The notes: a model not told the origin generated them from the letters alone. Positions 8,823-17,046 are shown, counted from the first letter of the stretch. The stretch: 64,000 bases of DNA from Streptomyces curacoi (GCF_001513975.1 NZ_KQ947985.1:124001-188000), one strand, 5' to 3'. Numbers and translations: made by a program.

Positions 8823-10634
8823 CTACCGGACGGTCACGCTCCTGGTCACACTCACCTGGTCGATCTCCGACGTCCGCACCGTCACCTTCATCTCCCAGGT
8901 CCCGGCGACGGGCAGGCTGACGAAGCTGTTGCCCCAGTAGCCGCCCTTGTCGGCGAGCTGGGCGTCGAGGGGGCCGATCTGCCGGTCCCGGAGGGTGAAG
9001 GACAGACGCAGCTCGGGCACGATGGCGATGCCGCCGTCGGGGCCGTAGACGAGGGCCTCGACCGAGTTGTCGCCGACCCGGCCCGGGTCGAGGGTGATCT
9101 GCACCTTGCCACGGCCGCCGGGGGTGCCGACGTCGAACGGGACCGTGGTGACGGACGCCCCGACCACCGCGGGCGCCCCCGCCGCCGCCTCGGCCTGCGC
9201 CCGGCCCGGCAGGGTGCTGGTGAGGACCGTGGTGACCGCCAGCACGGCGGCGCCGACGGCGACTTCGGCGAGGACGGAGCGGCGCAGGGCGCGGCGGACG
9301 GCAGGGTGGGGCGCATGGTCGTCGTCCGCCGACGCGGCAGCCTTGGCCGCCTCGGGCAGGGGCGGGCCGCCGACCGGTTCCGGGACCTTCTCCCGTACGA
9401 CCGTCCCGGCGTCGACCGTCGCCAGCCGCGCCGTCCAGCGGCGGGACACCGCCGCCGCCCCCAGGAGCAGGGCCACCGCGGCCAGCTTGAGGAGCAGGAG
9501 CCTGCCGTACGTCGTGCCGGTGAGCGCGTCCCAGGAGCCGAGGCCGCGCCAGGACTGGTAGACGCCGGTGACGACCAGGACCGTCACGGAGGCGAAGGCG
9601 AGGCGGGAGAAGCGGGTGACCGTGGCCGGGGTCGGGTGGGCCCGGTACAGCGTGCCGAGCAGGGCCGTGAGGCCGCCCAGCCAGACCGCGGTGGCCAGCA
9701 GGTGCAGGGCCGAGGACGTCATCGCCGCGGGGACCTGGATGCCGGCGGAGGCGTGCTCGCCGGCGGCCCAGGTCAGGGCGAGGCCCACGGCGAGGGCGGC
9801 GCCTGCCCAGCCGGGGGGCTGACGGCGCCGCGACAGCCGTACGAGATGGACCGCGATCACCAGCAGGAGGGCCAGGCGGGCCAGCAGGACCGCGCCCGGG
9901 CGGCTGGTCAGCGTGCGGGTGAGGGAGTCGACGCCGAGGGACCCCAGGGGCCCCTCACCCGTCTCGTACGAGGCGCGCAGCACCAGCAGGGCGAGCGTGG
10001 CGGCGAGGAGGGTCCACCAGCCGGCCCTCAGCAGCCTGGCGAGCGCGGGGGTGTCCGGCGGGCGGCAGACCGCCATGAACGTCGCCGTGCCGATGAGCAG
10101 CGCGGCGGCGAGATAGGCCAGGTAGCGGGCGATGTTGTAGAGGCCCTTGGTCGCCGGGTCCTCGGTGGGGCCGGTGTCCACGGTGGCCGTGGTCAGGGAA
10201 CGTTTGCCGACGGAGAAGGTGAAGGCTCCCGACACCGGGTGGCTGTCGGCCGACACCACCCGCCAGGCGACGGTGTACGTCCCCTGGGCGAGCTTCGCGG
10301 GCAACGTCACCCGGGCCGTGTCGCCGCCGCCCCGCCCATGCTGCGGCTCGCCCGTGCGCAGGCGGCGGCCGTCCGGGTCCAGGACGCGGAAGGAGTCGTC
10401 GAGCAGACCGACGGACTCCGTGAAGGTCAGGGTGAGGTGGCGGGGGGCCGACTTGAGGAGGCTTCCGTCCTCGGGGTCGGTGGCGCGGAGGGCGGCGTGG
10501 GCCGACGCGGGGACCGTGCCACCGAGAAGGAGCAGGACCAGCAGGGGGCCCAGCAGCACCAGCCGTTGAAGTCGCCGCCGCGAGCGGACTCGGCACCGCG
10601 ATTGTGGTCGGTCATCGCACCCCACGTCAGTCAC
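8823..10634 (-). CDS. CopC-CopD fusion, copper handling protein
   Basis: 603 residues. After a signal peptide the mature end is AHAALRATDP, where the first His would be the N-terminal copper 'brace' ligand of CopC; a second His sits in SADSHPVSGAFTF near 145. Residues about 165-450 form eight or so membrane helices with CopD features (HLLATAVWLGGL). A soluble C-terminal beta domain of about 110 residues follows. This architecture matches YcnJ/CopCD proteins thought to bring copper across the membrane. I use GTG at 10634; a GTG at 10625 is equally possible, and no strong ribosome-binding site decides between them. Confidence 0.88.
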   Translation of the reverse strand: MTDVGCDDRPQSRCRVRSRRRLQRLVLLGPLLVLLLLGGTVPASAHAALRATDPEDGSLLKSAPRHLTLTFTESVGLLDDSFRVLDPDGRRLRTGEPQHGRGGGDTARVTLPAKLAQGTYTVAWRVVSADSHPVSGAFTFSVGKRSLTTATVDTGPTEDPATKGLYNIARYLAYLAAALLIGTATFMAVCRPPDTPALARLLRAGWWTLLAATLALLVLRASYETGEGPLGSLGVDSLTRTLTSRPGAVLLARLALLLVIAVHLVRLSRRRQPPGWAGAALAVGLALTWAAGEHASAGIQVPAAMTSSALHLLATAVWLGGLTALLGTLYRAHPTPATVTRFSRLAFASVTVLVVTGVYQSWRGLGSWDALTGTTYGRLLLLKLAAVALLLGAAAVSRRWTARLATVDAGTVVREKVPEPVGGPPLPEAAKAAASADDDHAPHPAVRRALRRSVLAEVAVGAAVLAVTTVLTSTLPGRAQAEAAAGAPAVVGASVTTVPFDVGTPGGRGKVQITLDPGRVGDNSVEALVYGPDGGIAIVPELRLSFTLRDRQIGPLDAQLADKGGYWGNSFVSLPVAGTWEMKVTVRTSEIDQVSVTRSVTVR

Positions 10635-10692
10635 ATCTCCGTCGTCGGACTTGCCGCCTCGCAGTTACGTACGGATCCGAAGCGTTCCACGC

Positions 10693-11091
10693 TCACCCGC
10701 ACACCTCGAACCAGAGCAGCTTCCCGGCCCGACGAACGAAGGTTCCCCTCGCCGAGGGACACGCGCCCCAGCAGTCGGCGTATTGCTGTAGGAACCGGAG
10801 CCCGCGCCCCCTGTCGACGTGCGTCGGGGCGAGCGGGACGTGGTCGTGGGGTGGTCGGCCGAAGGGAGCGGGAATGCGGGGGTGGCTGTCCCAGACCCCG
10901 ACGCGCAGACGTCCGTCGGCGAGCGCGGTGAGACGGAGCGATGCGGGGCCGTTGGTGTGCAGGTACGTGTTCGTCACCATCTCGGAGGTCAACAGCTCGA
11001 CAGCTTCGACGATTTCGGGTCTGCCGTGGCTGGCGAGCACCGACCGTACGGTCATACGTGCGACCCGTGCCGCGCGGGGGCCGTGGGGCAA
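10693..11091 (-). CDS. HATPase_c_2 anti-sigma-like ATP-binding protein (triad 1)
   Basis: About 132 residues. It has the RsbW-like N box EMVTNTYLHTNG, the G1-like VWDSHPR and the G2-like DRGRGLRFLQQYAD. Proteins of this kind in Streptomyces often sit beside an XRE/DUF5753 regulator and a DUF397 protein, as here (11155 and 12017, divergent). The start is unclear: TTG at 11091 gives the usual LPHGPRAARVARM lead-in, while ATG at 11055 would remove 12 residues of the first helix. The open frame continues further upstream through the XRE gene's leader, which I regard as meaningless. Confidence 0.75.
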   Translation of the reverse strand: MPHGPRAARVARMTVRSVLASHGRPEIVEAVELLTSEMVTNTYLHTNGPASLRLTALADGRLRVGVWDSHPRIPAPFGRPPHDHVPLAPTHVDRGRGLRFLQQYADCWGACPSARGTFVRRAGKLLWFEVCG

Positions 11092-11154
11092 TGAGTCTGC
11101 AATTGCCCCGTGTGGGTTACAAGAGCGCCGCGTCGCGGCCCGGAAGGAGGCGCC

Positions 11155-12006
11155 TTGCCACCCACCAACAACCCCACCCTCCGCCAACGGCGTCTCGGCG
11201 CCGAACTGCGCAAACTCCGCGAGCGTGCCGGGTTCGCCGTGACCGAAGCCGCGCACCTCGGGGTCAACCAGGGGCGCGTCAGCATGATCGAAACCGGACG
11301 TAGCCCCGTCAGCGCCGATCTTGTCCGAGCTGTGGCGTCCGCCTACGACTGCTCGGACGAAGCACTCATTGACGCCTTGGCAGCGATGACCGGACGCCGG
11401 GCGCGAGGCTGGTGGGAGGAGTACCGCGAGCATGTACCCGCCGCACTCGTCGACCTGGCCGAACTGGAGCATCACGCGTCCGCGCTGCGCGTGGCACTCG
11501 TCATCCACATCCCGGCGCTCCTGCAAACCACCGACCATGCACGAGCCCTCTTCCGGTCAGTGGTGCCGCCGATGCGGCAGTACGAAATCGAGCACCGCCT
11601 CACGCACCGCATCAAGCGGCAGGGCCTTCTGCATCGGGCGGATCCGCCCCCGTACACAGCGACCATCCACGAGACGGCGCTCCGCATGGACTTCGGCGGC
11701 CCTGTCGTCACCCGTGGTCAGCTCAAGCACCTGATCGACATGAGCGAACTGCCCCACGTCACGGTCCGGGTGATCCCTTTCGGCACGGACCGTTTCCCCA
11801 CCACCGGCCAGTCCTTCGACTACATCGAGGGATCTGTCCCTCAGCTCGACACGGTCCAGCTGGACTCACACCACGGCGCCTGCGAATTCCTCGATGCTGA
11901 AGCACAGTTGAGCAAGTACAGGGCCGTACTGGACCGCATGGAGTCCTGTGCGCTCGACACCGCCAAGACGCGCGACTTCATCCACCATCGCATCCAGGAC
12001 CTGTGA
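11155..12006 (+). CDS. XRE-family regulator with DUF5753 (WhiJ type, triad 1)
   Basis: 283 residues. An N-terminal helix-turn-helix (about 10-65, LRKLRERAGFAVTEAAHLGVNQGRVSMIE) is followed by the DUF5753 sensor-like domain (about 95-275), with the recurring phrases VIHIPALLQTTDHARALF and TVRVIPFG. The start is TTG at 11155, chosen because AAGGAGG ends five bases upstream; frames upstream lack a site. WhiJ-type regulators act with DUF397 partners in developmental control in Streptomyces; the target here is unknown. It is divergent from the ATPase gene and 10 bp ahead of the DUF397 gene. Confidence 0.88.
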   Translation: MPPTNNPTLRQRRLGAELRKLRERAGFAVTEAAHLGVNQGRVSMIETGRSPVSADLVRAVASAYDCSDEALIDALAAMTGRRARGWWEEYREHVPAALVDLAELEHHASALRVALVIHIPALLQTTDHARALFRSVVPPMRQYEIEHRLTHRIKRQGLLHRADPPPYTATIHETALRMDFGGPVVTRGQLKHLIDMSELPHVTVRVIPFGTDRFPTTGQSFDYIEGSVPQLDTVQLDSHHGACEFLDAEAQLSKYRAVLDRMESCALDTAKTRDFIHHRIQDL

Positions 12007-12016
12007 GGGAACCACC

Positions 12017-12199
12017 ATGCAGACGCTCCACTGGCAGAAGTCCACCTACAGCGGCGACGGCTCGAACTGCGTCGAGATAGCCACCACCCCCACCACCATC
12101 CACATACGCGACTCCAAGAACCCCACCGGCCCGCACCTCACCCTCCCGCCCACCGCCTGGGCGCACTTCCTCTCGCACACGGCGGCCATGAGGCGGTAA
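12017..12199 (+). CDS. DUF397 small protein (triad 1)
   Basis: 60 residues with the family pattern WQKSTYSGDGSNCVEIA, IHIRDSKNP and a C-terminal AWAHFL segment. DUF397 proteins are encoded next to WhiJ-like regulators and are thought to modulate them. The ATG lies 10 bp after the XRE stop, with GAGGGAACC upstream. Its last 154 bases are overlapped on the opposite strand by the tail of the leftward membrane-protein gene, an unusual arrangement. Confidence 0.88.
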   Translation: MQTLHWQKSTYSGDGSNCVEIATTPTTIHIRDSKNPTGPHLTLPPTAWAHFLSHTAAMRR

Positions 12200-12648
12200 T
12201 GCAGTACCGCGGCCAGGCCGGCGGCAAGGCCGACCGCCAGGTTCCTGCCGAACCCCAGGCTGCCGCGCCGCAGCTCCCAGGCGACCGTGACCGCTGCGAC
12301 GATGGCGAGGAAGGCGACATCGTCCACGCTCACCACCCGTTCGGTGGTCCACCGGAGCAGACACGAGATCAGCATCAGTGAGCCGATCGCACAACAGGCC
12401 AGCGCCGCCGTGCGGAGCAGTCGGCGGGCGAACGGAGCGCGGGCCCGCGCCCAGGACGCGGCGAACTCCTTGACGTCGTCGCCCACGACGTCCTGGGGCG
12501 TGCGGCCTGCGGCCACCGCGACCTCCAGATGAGCGGAGAGTTCGTCGAGCATCTCCCGGACCGATGCGTCGTCGATGCCCCGGTACTCCCAGTTGCTGCG
12601 GCAGACCGCGAGTATCTGCTGGTTCGTCATGGTGCGCTGGTCCGTCAC
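12046..12648 (-). CDS. small membrane protein with HAAS/DUF1700-like N-terminus, tail antisense to DUF397 gene
   Basis: 200 residues from GTG at 12648, overlapping the padR stop (GTGA). Residues 1-75 look like the HAAS/DUF1700-type helical domain found beside PadR regulators (DASVREMLDELSAHLEVAVAAG). Three to four membrane helices follow (about 75-155, e.g. LLRTAALACCAIGSLMLISCLL). The last about 50 residues (from AAVCERKCAQAVGG) are simply the reverse strand of the DUF397 gene and look unlike protein-coding sequence for this family. I infer that the original 3' end was lost when the triad came to lie here. Function unknown; probably controlled by the adjacent PadR. Confidence 0.65.
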   Translation of the reverse strand: MTDQRTMTNQQILAVCRSNWEYRGIDDASVREMLDELSAHLEVAVAAGRTPQDVVGDDVKEFAASWARARAPFARRLLRTAALACCAIGSLMLISCLLRWTTERVVSVDDVAFLAIVAAVTVAWELRRGSLGFGRNLAVGLAAGLAAVLHYRLMAAVCERKCAQAVGGRVRCGPVGFLESRMWMVVGVVAISTQFEPSPL

Positions 12649-12905
12649 GGTGCGCTTCCCCCTGTAGATTCCCTGTCGTTCAGAACCCGCTCCACACACC
12701 CGCTGAAGGCGTGCCATACGTCCCGGCCGCCGGCCAGTTCGGCGCCTCCCGCTTCGGTCAGGCGGTAGTACTTGCGTGGAGCGCCACCGCTGGCCGACGG
12801 GGCGCGGTACGAGGAGACGAGCCCCTCCCGCTCCAGCCGGGCAAGCAACGGATAGATACTGCCTTCGCTCACGAGGTCGAGTCCGTTGTCGGCGAGTGCC
12901 GCCAC
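12645..12905 (-). CDS. PadR-family regulator, apparently without its own start codon
   Basis: The PadR winged helix is clear: RPRYGFEFVAALADNG, SEGSIYPLLARLEREGLVSSY and RKYYRLTEAGGAEL. The conserved first helix (RRVLLSLIAERPRYG) lies upstream of the only in-frame start, GTG at 12905, which has no ribosome-binding site. The frame is open back to 12983, where it meets the TGA that also ends the SDR gene, and contains no ATG, GTG or TTG other than 12905. A GTG overlapping the SDR stop (GTGA) exists one frame away, so a single-base change between about 12945 and 12983 may have broken the gene. It could be a pseudogene, an assembly error, or be translated from a non-standard start. Confidence 0.6.
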   Translation of the reverse strand: MAALADNGLDLVSEGSIYPLLARLEREGLVSSYRAPSASGGAPRKYYRLTEAGGAELAGGRDVWHAFSGCVERVLNDRESTGGSAP

Positions 12906-12983
12906 GAACTCGAAGCCGTAGCGCGGCCGTTCGGCGATCAGCGAGAGCAGGACTCGACGGCGTGGACAGGCGCCGGCCTCCGG

Positions 12984-13751
12984 TCACCACGTCGGCCGAG
13001 CCGACACCCCGCCGTCCACCACCAGGTCGTGCCCCGTCACCCACGACGCCAGCCCCGACGCCAGGAACACACACGCGTCCCCCACGTCCTCCGGCCGCCC
13101 CAGCCTCCCCGTCGGCGCCGCTCGTTCCCACCTCCGCACCCCCTCCGGCCACGCCTCCTCCAGCCCCTGCCGGTCGATCAGGCCCGGCGAGACCGTGTTG
13201 ACGCGGATGCCGAAGGGGCCGTACTCCAGGGCGGCCGAGCGGGCGTGCATCACCACCGCCGCCTTGGAGGCGGAGTAGTGGGCGTGCAGGGGTGCGGGGC
13301 GGGTCGCCTCGATGGAGGCGATGTGGGTCACCGAACCGCCGTCGGGCTGCTCTCGCATGATCTCGGCCGCCGCCTGCGTGCAGGCGAACACGCTCGACAG
13401 GTTCGTGTCCACGACCGCCCGCCAGTCCGCCGCGGTCATGCCGCCCAGCTCCTGCGTCGGCTGCACGCCCGCGTTGTTGACCAGCGCGGTCAGGCGCCCG
13501 CCACCCCACTCGGCGGCCTCGGCGACCAGCCGTCGGCACGCGTCCTCGTCGGTCAGGTCGGCCTGCAGGACGACGGCCCGGCCGCCCAGCTCCCGGATAC
13601 CCCCCTCGGCTTCGGCCGCCGCCCGCACCGCTGTACGGCAGTGCAGCACCACCGCCGCCCCCTCCTCGGCGAACCGCACCGCGATCCCCCGCCCGATGCC
13701 GCCGCCCGCGCCCGTGACCAGGGCGACCTGTCCTTCGAGGAGTCCGCTCAT
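12984..13751 (-). CDS. short-chain dehydrogenase/reductase
   Basis: 255 residues of classical SDR layout: cofactor loop TGAGGGIGRG at 14-23, NNAG near 92-95, and the active site Ser in HIASIEATRP with YSASK. The basic residues after the second strand (HCRT) are compatible with NADPH. The C-terminus WVTGHDLVVDGG is the usual tetramer-contact segment. The ATG overlaps the cupin stop by four bases, so it belongs to the iron-box operon. Substrate unknown. Confidence 0.9.
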   Translation of the reverse strand: MSGLLEGQVALVTGAGGGIGRGIAVRFAEEGAAVVLHCRTAVRAAAEAEGGIRELGGRAVVLQADLTDEDACRRLVAEAAEWGGGRLTALVNNAGVQPTQELGGMTAADWRAVVDTNLSSVFACTQAAAEIMREQPDGGSVTHIASIEATRPAPLHAHYSASKAAVVMHARSAALEYGPFGIRVNTVSPGLIDRQGLEEAWPEGVRRWERAAPTGRLGRPEDVGDACVFLASGLASWVTGHDLVVDGGVSARPTW

Positions 13752-14221
13752 GGGCGGCACAGTTGCGCGATCCGGGCGGCTTCGGAGGGATAGCGCGCCG
13801 TCAGTTCGGCCAGGTCGCCGTGCTCGTAGCCCTCGTAGGTGAAGCCCGGCGCCATCGTGCAGCCGAAGAAGGTCCAGGACCCGCCCCGCACCACCCGCGC
13901 GCCCATCCACGTTCCGGCGGGAACGGTGAACTGGATGTGCTGGCCGTCCAGCAGGCGGGGGCCGAGGACCGCGGTGCGGGACGTGCCGTCGGGGGCGAGG
14001 AGCAGGAGTTCCAGGGGGTCGCCGAGGTAGAAGTGCCAGATCTCGTCGGACGGCAGGCGGTGCAGGGCCGAGAAGTCGTCCGAGGTGAGCAGGACGACTA
14101 TCGCGGAGCCCTGCGGCCGGCCGTCGGGCAGCTCGGGCCCCGCCCAGGTGCGGCGGAACAGCCCGCCCTCGCGCGGGATCGGCTCCAGTGCGTAGTGCGC
14201 GACGAGGTCTTCAGGGGTCAC
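13748..14221 (-). CDS. cupin_5 (DUF985) family protein
   Basis: 157 residues, single cupin barrel. The family phrases are present: LFRRTW, GSAIVVLLT, DEIWHFYLGDPLELLLL, QFTVPAGTWMGARV and GFTYEGYEHGD. DUF985 proteins are small metal- or sugar-binding-fold proteins without settled activity. The start is GTG at 14221, overlapping the acetyltransferase stop (GTGA), and its own stop overlaps the SDR start. It is translationally locked into the leftward operon. Confidence 0.88.
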   Translation of the reverse strand: MTPEDLVAHYALEPIPREGGLFRRTWAGPELPDGRPQGSAIVVLLTSDDFSALHRLPSDEIWHFYLGDPLELLLLAPDGTSRTAVLGPRLLDGQHIQFTVPAGTWMGARVVRGGSWTFFGCTMAPGFTYEGYEHGDLAELTARYPSEAARIAQLCRP

Positions 14222-14853
14222 GCCGGGAAGGCTACCTCCCGGGGGAGGAAGGCCAGTTGGGCGTTCTTCTGCGGGATGTACACGTCCGGGAGGTCGACCT
14301 CCGGCAGCACGACCGCCGGGCCCGCCGTGAAGCCCTGCCGGAGGAAGCGGGCGACGGCCTTCTCGTTGCGCACGTCCGGGTCGACCACGACCCGCTGCCG
14401 GTCCAGTACGAGGAAGACGTACGACGTGATGACCGTCAGGAGCGCCGAGGTCCAGCCGGGCCGCGCGCCCTCGGGGCCGGCCGGTGCGAGCAGCAGGTGG
14501 ACGCCGATGTCGCCGGGTCGGACGTCGTAGCACTCGCTGACGCGGTCGGCCTCCGGCTCGTAGGTCTGGAGGAGCGCGACCGGGTCGGCGTCCCGCAGGA
14601 CCAGGAAGGCGTGATGGGTGTCGAGGGTGGCCATGTGGGCGTAGATCTCGGCGACCTGGTCCCGGGTCAGGCCGTTCATGCCCCAGAAGGAGGCCCGTTC
14701 CTCGCTGACCCAGCCGTGCACCACCTCGGCGTCGGCGTGCGGGTCGAGGGGCAGGATGCGGACGGTGCCGAAGCCGTCGACGGCCTGTGCGTGGACGGGC
14801 GCACGGTCGGTTTCGCCGGCGGAAGCACGCACGGCCGTGGGCAGCTCAGACAT
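14218..14853 (-). CDS. GNAT acyltransferase of the siderophore type (IucB/RhbD-like)
   Basis: 211 residues. The sequence fits the Acetyltransf_8 branch used to acylate hydroxylysine or N-hydroxydiamines in hydroxamate siderophores: VSEERASFWGMNGLT, LLQTYEPEADRVSECYDVRPGDIGVHLLLAP and RVVVDPDVRNEKAVARFLRQGF. That last motif is the conserved acyl-CoA/substrate region of IucB- and DesC-like enzymes. It sits directly behind the penicillin acylase gene (8-bp overlap) downstream of an iron box. No NIS synthetase or hydroxylase gene is nearby, so it may serve a siderophore pathway encoded elsewhere. Confidence 0.85.
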   Translation of the reverse strand: MSELPTAVRASAGETDRAPVHAQAVDGFGTVRILPLDPHADAEVVHGWVSEERASFWGMNGLTRDQVAEIYAHMATLDTHHAFLVLRDADPVALLQTYEPEADRVSECYDVRPGDIGVHLLLAPAGPEGARPGWTSALLTVITSYVFLVLDRQRVVVDPDVRNEKAVARFLRQGFTAGPAVVLPEVDLPDVYIPQKNAQLAFLPREVAFPA

Positions 14854-16969
14854 CGGACTCCTTCTCGAACTGGGTGAAGTCGGTGACGACGGGGACCAGG
14901 TCTCCCTCCAGCCACAGAGGGAGCTGGTCGCGGTGGTGGGGTGAACCGGGGACTCCGCAGGCGCCGAGCGGCACCACCCAGAGGCTGGCCTCGCGGTCGG
15001 CCAGGTCCCAGACGTAACGGGCGGACGGGCCGCGCGCGCTCAGGTCGGTGAGGCCGGGGACCGCGGAGGTGCACAGCACGCAGTCGTGGTCGCCGGAGAG
15101 ACTCGGTTCGTCGTAGGACGTGGTCGGGAGCGCACGCCAGGGGGCCAGGCGGTGGGTGTCGCCCCAGGTGCCGGTGGGCGGCTGCGCGGCCACCTCCTCG
15201 ACCGCCGCGCGGACGGTCTCGGCCCGGTCGATGCCGTACAACTCCTCGGCGCTCAGCAGGTGTTCGAGGGCGAAGCCGATGCGCGGGAGCAGGGCCAGCC
15301 AGGGGAGGAGGACCTCCGGGTAGGCGGGCGCGACGGACAGCGCGGCGAAGGCCGGGTGCGCGGCGAGTCGTCGTACGACCGCGCTGCGCACCGCCGCGTA
15401 CAGGGCCGCGGCCTCGCTGGTGGCGTCCATGCGGCGGTCCCAGGCGAGGAGGATCCGCCGGATGCGGGCGGCCTCGGGGGTGAGGGTGCCGATGGCGCTC
15501 AGGAGGTCCAGCAGGGGGGCCGCGGAGGCCAGTTGGGTGTCCATGTGGATCGCCGGCATGTCGGCGGCCGTCCAGTGGTCCTTCTCCCCCAGCAGGGCCG
15601 TGATGCGGTCGGCGCGGTGCGGCGGGGCGAACTCGACGCCGAGGGGGGTGGCGAGGCCGCGCTGGTTGGCCATGGCGGCGATGCCGTCGGTGAGGCCGCC
15701 GCGGGGCGGCTCGTGCCAGCCCTGCCAGTCGTGCCCGGGCTCCCAGGCGGGCACGAGCCGGGTGCGGTTGGCCGCGGAGCGCACCGGCACCCGTCCGGCG
15801 ACCCGGTGCAGCAGGCCGCCCTCGGTGTCGGCGGCCTGGAGGACGTTGACGGGCTCGGCCCACAGGTCGACGGCACGGTCGACGTCGGCGACCCGGCGGG
15901 CGCGCAGGAGCGGGAGGAGCGCGCTGAAGCCCAGGTCGGCGGTGACGCGGGGTGGGTAGCGCAGGGTGATGGCGAGGGGTGGGGCGTCGGCGTCGGGAGC
16001 GTCGGGGAGGGCATCGGTCAGCCCACTGGAGAAACCTTCCGGCAGCCCCTCGGGGCCTCCGATGATCACCGGTCCCCGTGCCGTCTCGATCACCTCGACC
16101 TCGACCGGCTCCTCCCCCGCCACCTCCACGACCTCCGTGTGCCGCGCGGCGCGCCGCCACACCCCGTCCGGGTCCAGGGCCTCCACCCCGGCCCCCGTGC
16201 GCCGCAACCGCTCCCGATACAGGTCCTGGTAGTCGGCCATGGCGTTGGTGATGGCCCAGGCGACCGTGCCGGTGTGGCCGAAGTGGGCGATGCCCGGGAC
16301 GCCCGGGACGGCGAGGCCGACGACGTCGAACTCCGGGCAGGAGAGGTGGATCTGCTGGTAGACGCCGGGCTCCTCGATGAAGCGGTGCGGGTCCCCGGCG
16401 ATGATCGCGTGCCCGGTGCCGGTCCGCTCCCCGCTCACCAGCCAGCCGTTGCTGCCGGAGGTGCCGGGCCCGTCGGTGGCGAACAGCCCGACCGCGTCGG
16501 CGCCGAGATGCCGTACGACCTGCTCGCGCCAGAGCTTGGCCGGGAAGCCCGCGAAGAGGATGTGGACGCCGAGCCAGACGCCGAGCGGCGTCCAGGGCTC
16601 CCAGCGGCCGGGGACAAGGCCGGTCCGGGCGAACTCCGGTGTGCGGGCGGCCCCCTCGGCCAGCCCCTCGTTCACCCCGTCGACGTACGCCCGCACCCAG
16701 GCCGCCGTCTCCGCGTCCTGCCCCTCCAGCTCGGCGAAGCAACGTCTCGCCGTGTCGTCGAGGCGGGCCCGTCTGACGAACCGGTCCCAGGGCAGGGCCT
16801 CGGCGCCGAGGAAGGACGCGGACGTGCCCTGCGCACGGTGCCGTTCGACCTCCAGCTGCCAGGCCCGGTCGAGGGCGGTGACGCGGCCCTGCACACGGGC
16901 GAGTTCCCTCGCCCCGTCCGCGCGGAGATGCGGGATGCCCCAGGCATCGCGGAAGATCTCGCCGGTCAC
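14846..16969 (-). CDS. penicillin-acylase-family amidohydrolase, iron-box controlled
   Basis: 707 residues of the Ntn-hydrolase penicillin acylase family. The predicted autocatalytic nucleophile is S173 in SGSNGWLVSG, followed by the family's GHAIIAGDPH. The alpha-chain part (about 1-160), spacer and beta chain are all present. It differs from most family members in having no signal peptide: it begins directly with MTGEIFRDAWGIPHL. It would therefore act in the cytoplasm unless exported unusually. GTG at 16969 follows GAGGGA. Being 19 bp from an iron box and next to a siderophore acyltransferase suggests an acyl-removal or remodelling step in siderophore metabolism, loosely like PvdQ in Pseudomonas. 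That role is inference. Confidence 0.88.
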   Translation of the reverse strand: MTGEIFRDAWGIPHLRADGARELARVQGRVTALDRAWQLEVERHRAQGTSASFLGAEALPWDRFVRRARLDDTARRCFAELEGQDAETAAWVRAYVDGVNEGLAEGAARTPEFARTGLVPGRWEPWTPLGVWLGVHILFAGFPAKLWREQVVRHLGADAVGLFATDGPGTSGSNGWLVSGERTGTGHAIIAGDPHRFIEEPGVYQQIHLSCPEFDVVGLAVPGVPGIAHFGHTGTVAWAITNAMADYQDLYRERLRRTGAGVEALDPDGVWRRAARHTEVVEVAGEEPVEVEVIETARGPVIIGGPEGLPEGFSSGLTDALPDAPDADAPPLAITLRYPPRVTADLGFSALLPLLRARRVADVDRAVDLWAEPVNVLQAADTEGGLLHRVAGRVPVRSAANRTRLVPAWEPGHDWQGWHEPPRGGLTDGIAAMANQRGLATPLGVEFAPPHRADRITALLGEKDHWTAADMPAIHMDTQLASAAPLLDLLSAIGTLTPEAARIRRILLAWDRRMDATSEAAALYAAVRSAVVRRLAAHPAFAALSVAPAYPEVLLPWLALLPRIGFALEHLLSAEELYGIDRAETVRAAVEEVAAQPPTGTWGDTHRLAPWRALPTTSYDEPSLSGDHDCVLCTSAVPGLTDLSARGPSARYVWDLADREASLWVVPLGACGVPGSPHHRDQLPLWLEGDLVPVVTDFTQFEKESDV

Positions 16970-16987
16970 CTGTGTCCCTCCTTTGCT

Positions 16988-17006
16988 TTAGGTTAGGCTG
17001 TCCTAA
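16988..17006. promoter_or_regulatory. DmdR/IdeR iron box
   Basis: TTAGGTTAGGCTGTCCTAA closely follows the actinobacterial iron-box consensus (TTAGGTTAGGCTCACCTAA) with two differences in the centre. It lies between the leftward penicillin acylase operon (start 16969) and the rightward siderophore-interacting protein gene (start 17047), placed to repress both when iron is plentiful. Confidence 0.9.
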
Positions 17007-17046
17007 GTCATTGGTGCGGGAATCGTACGCGAAGGGTGAAGACGCG

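Noticed and set aside
12017..12199. Dismissing the DUF397 ORF because the opposite frame is longer
   Set aside because: The DUF397 family pattern, ribosome-binding site and gene order behind the XRE regulator are all right; the opposite tail is the questionable part.
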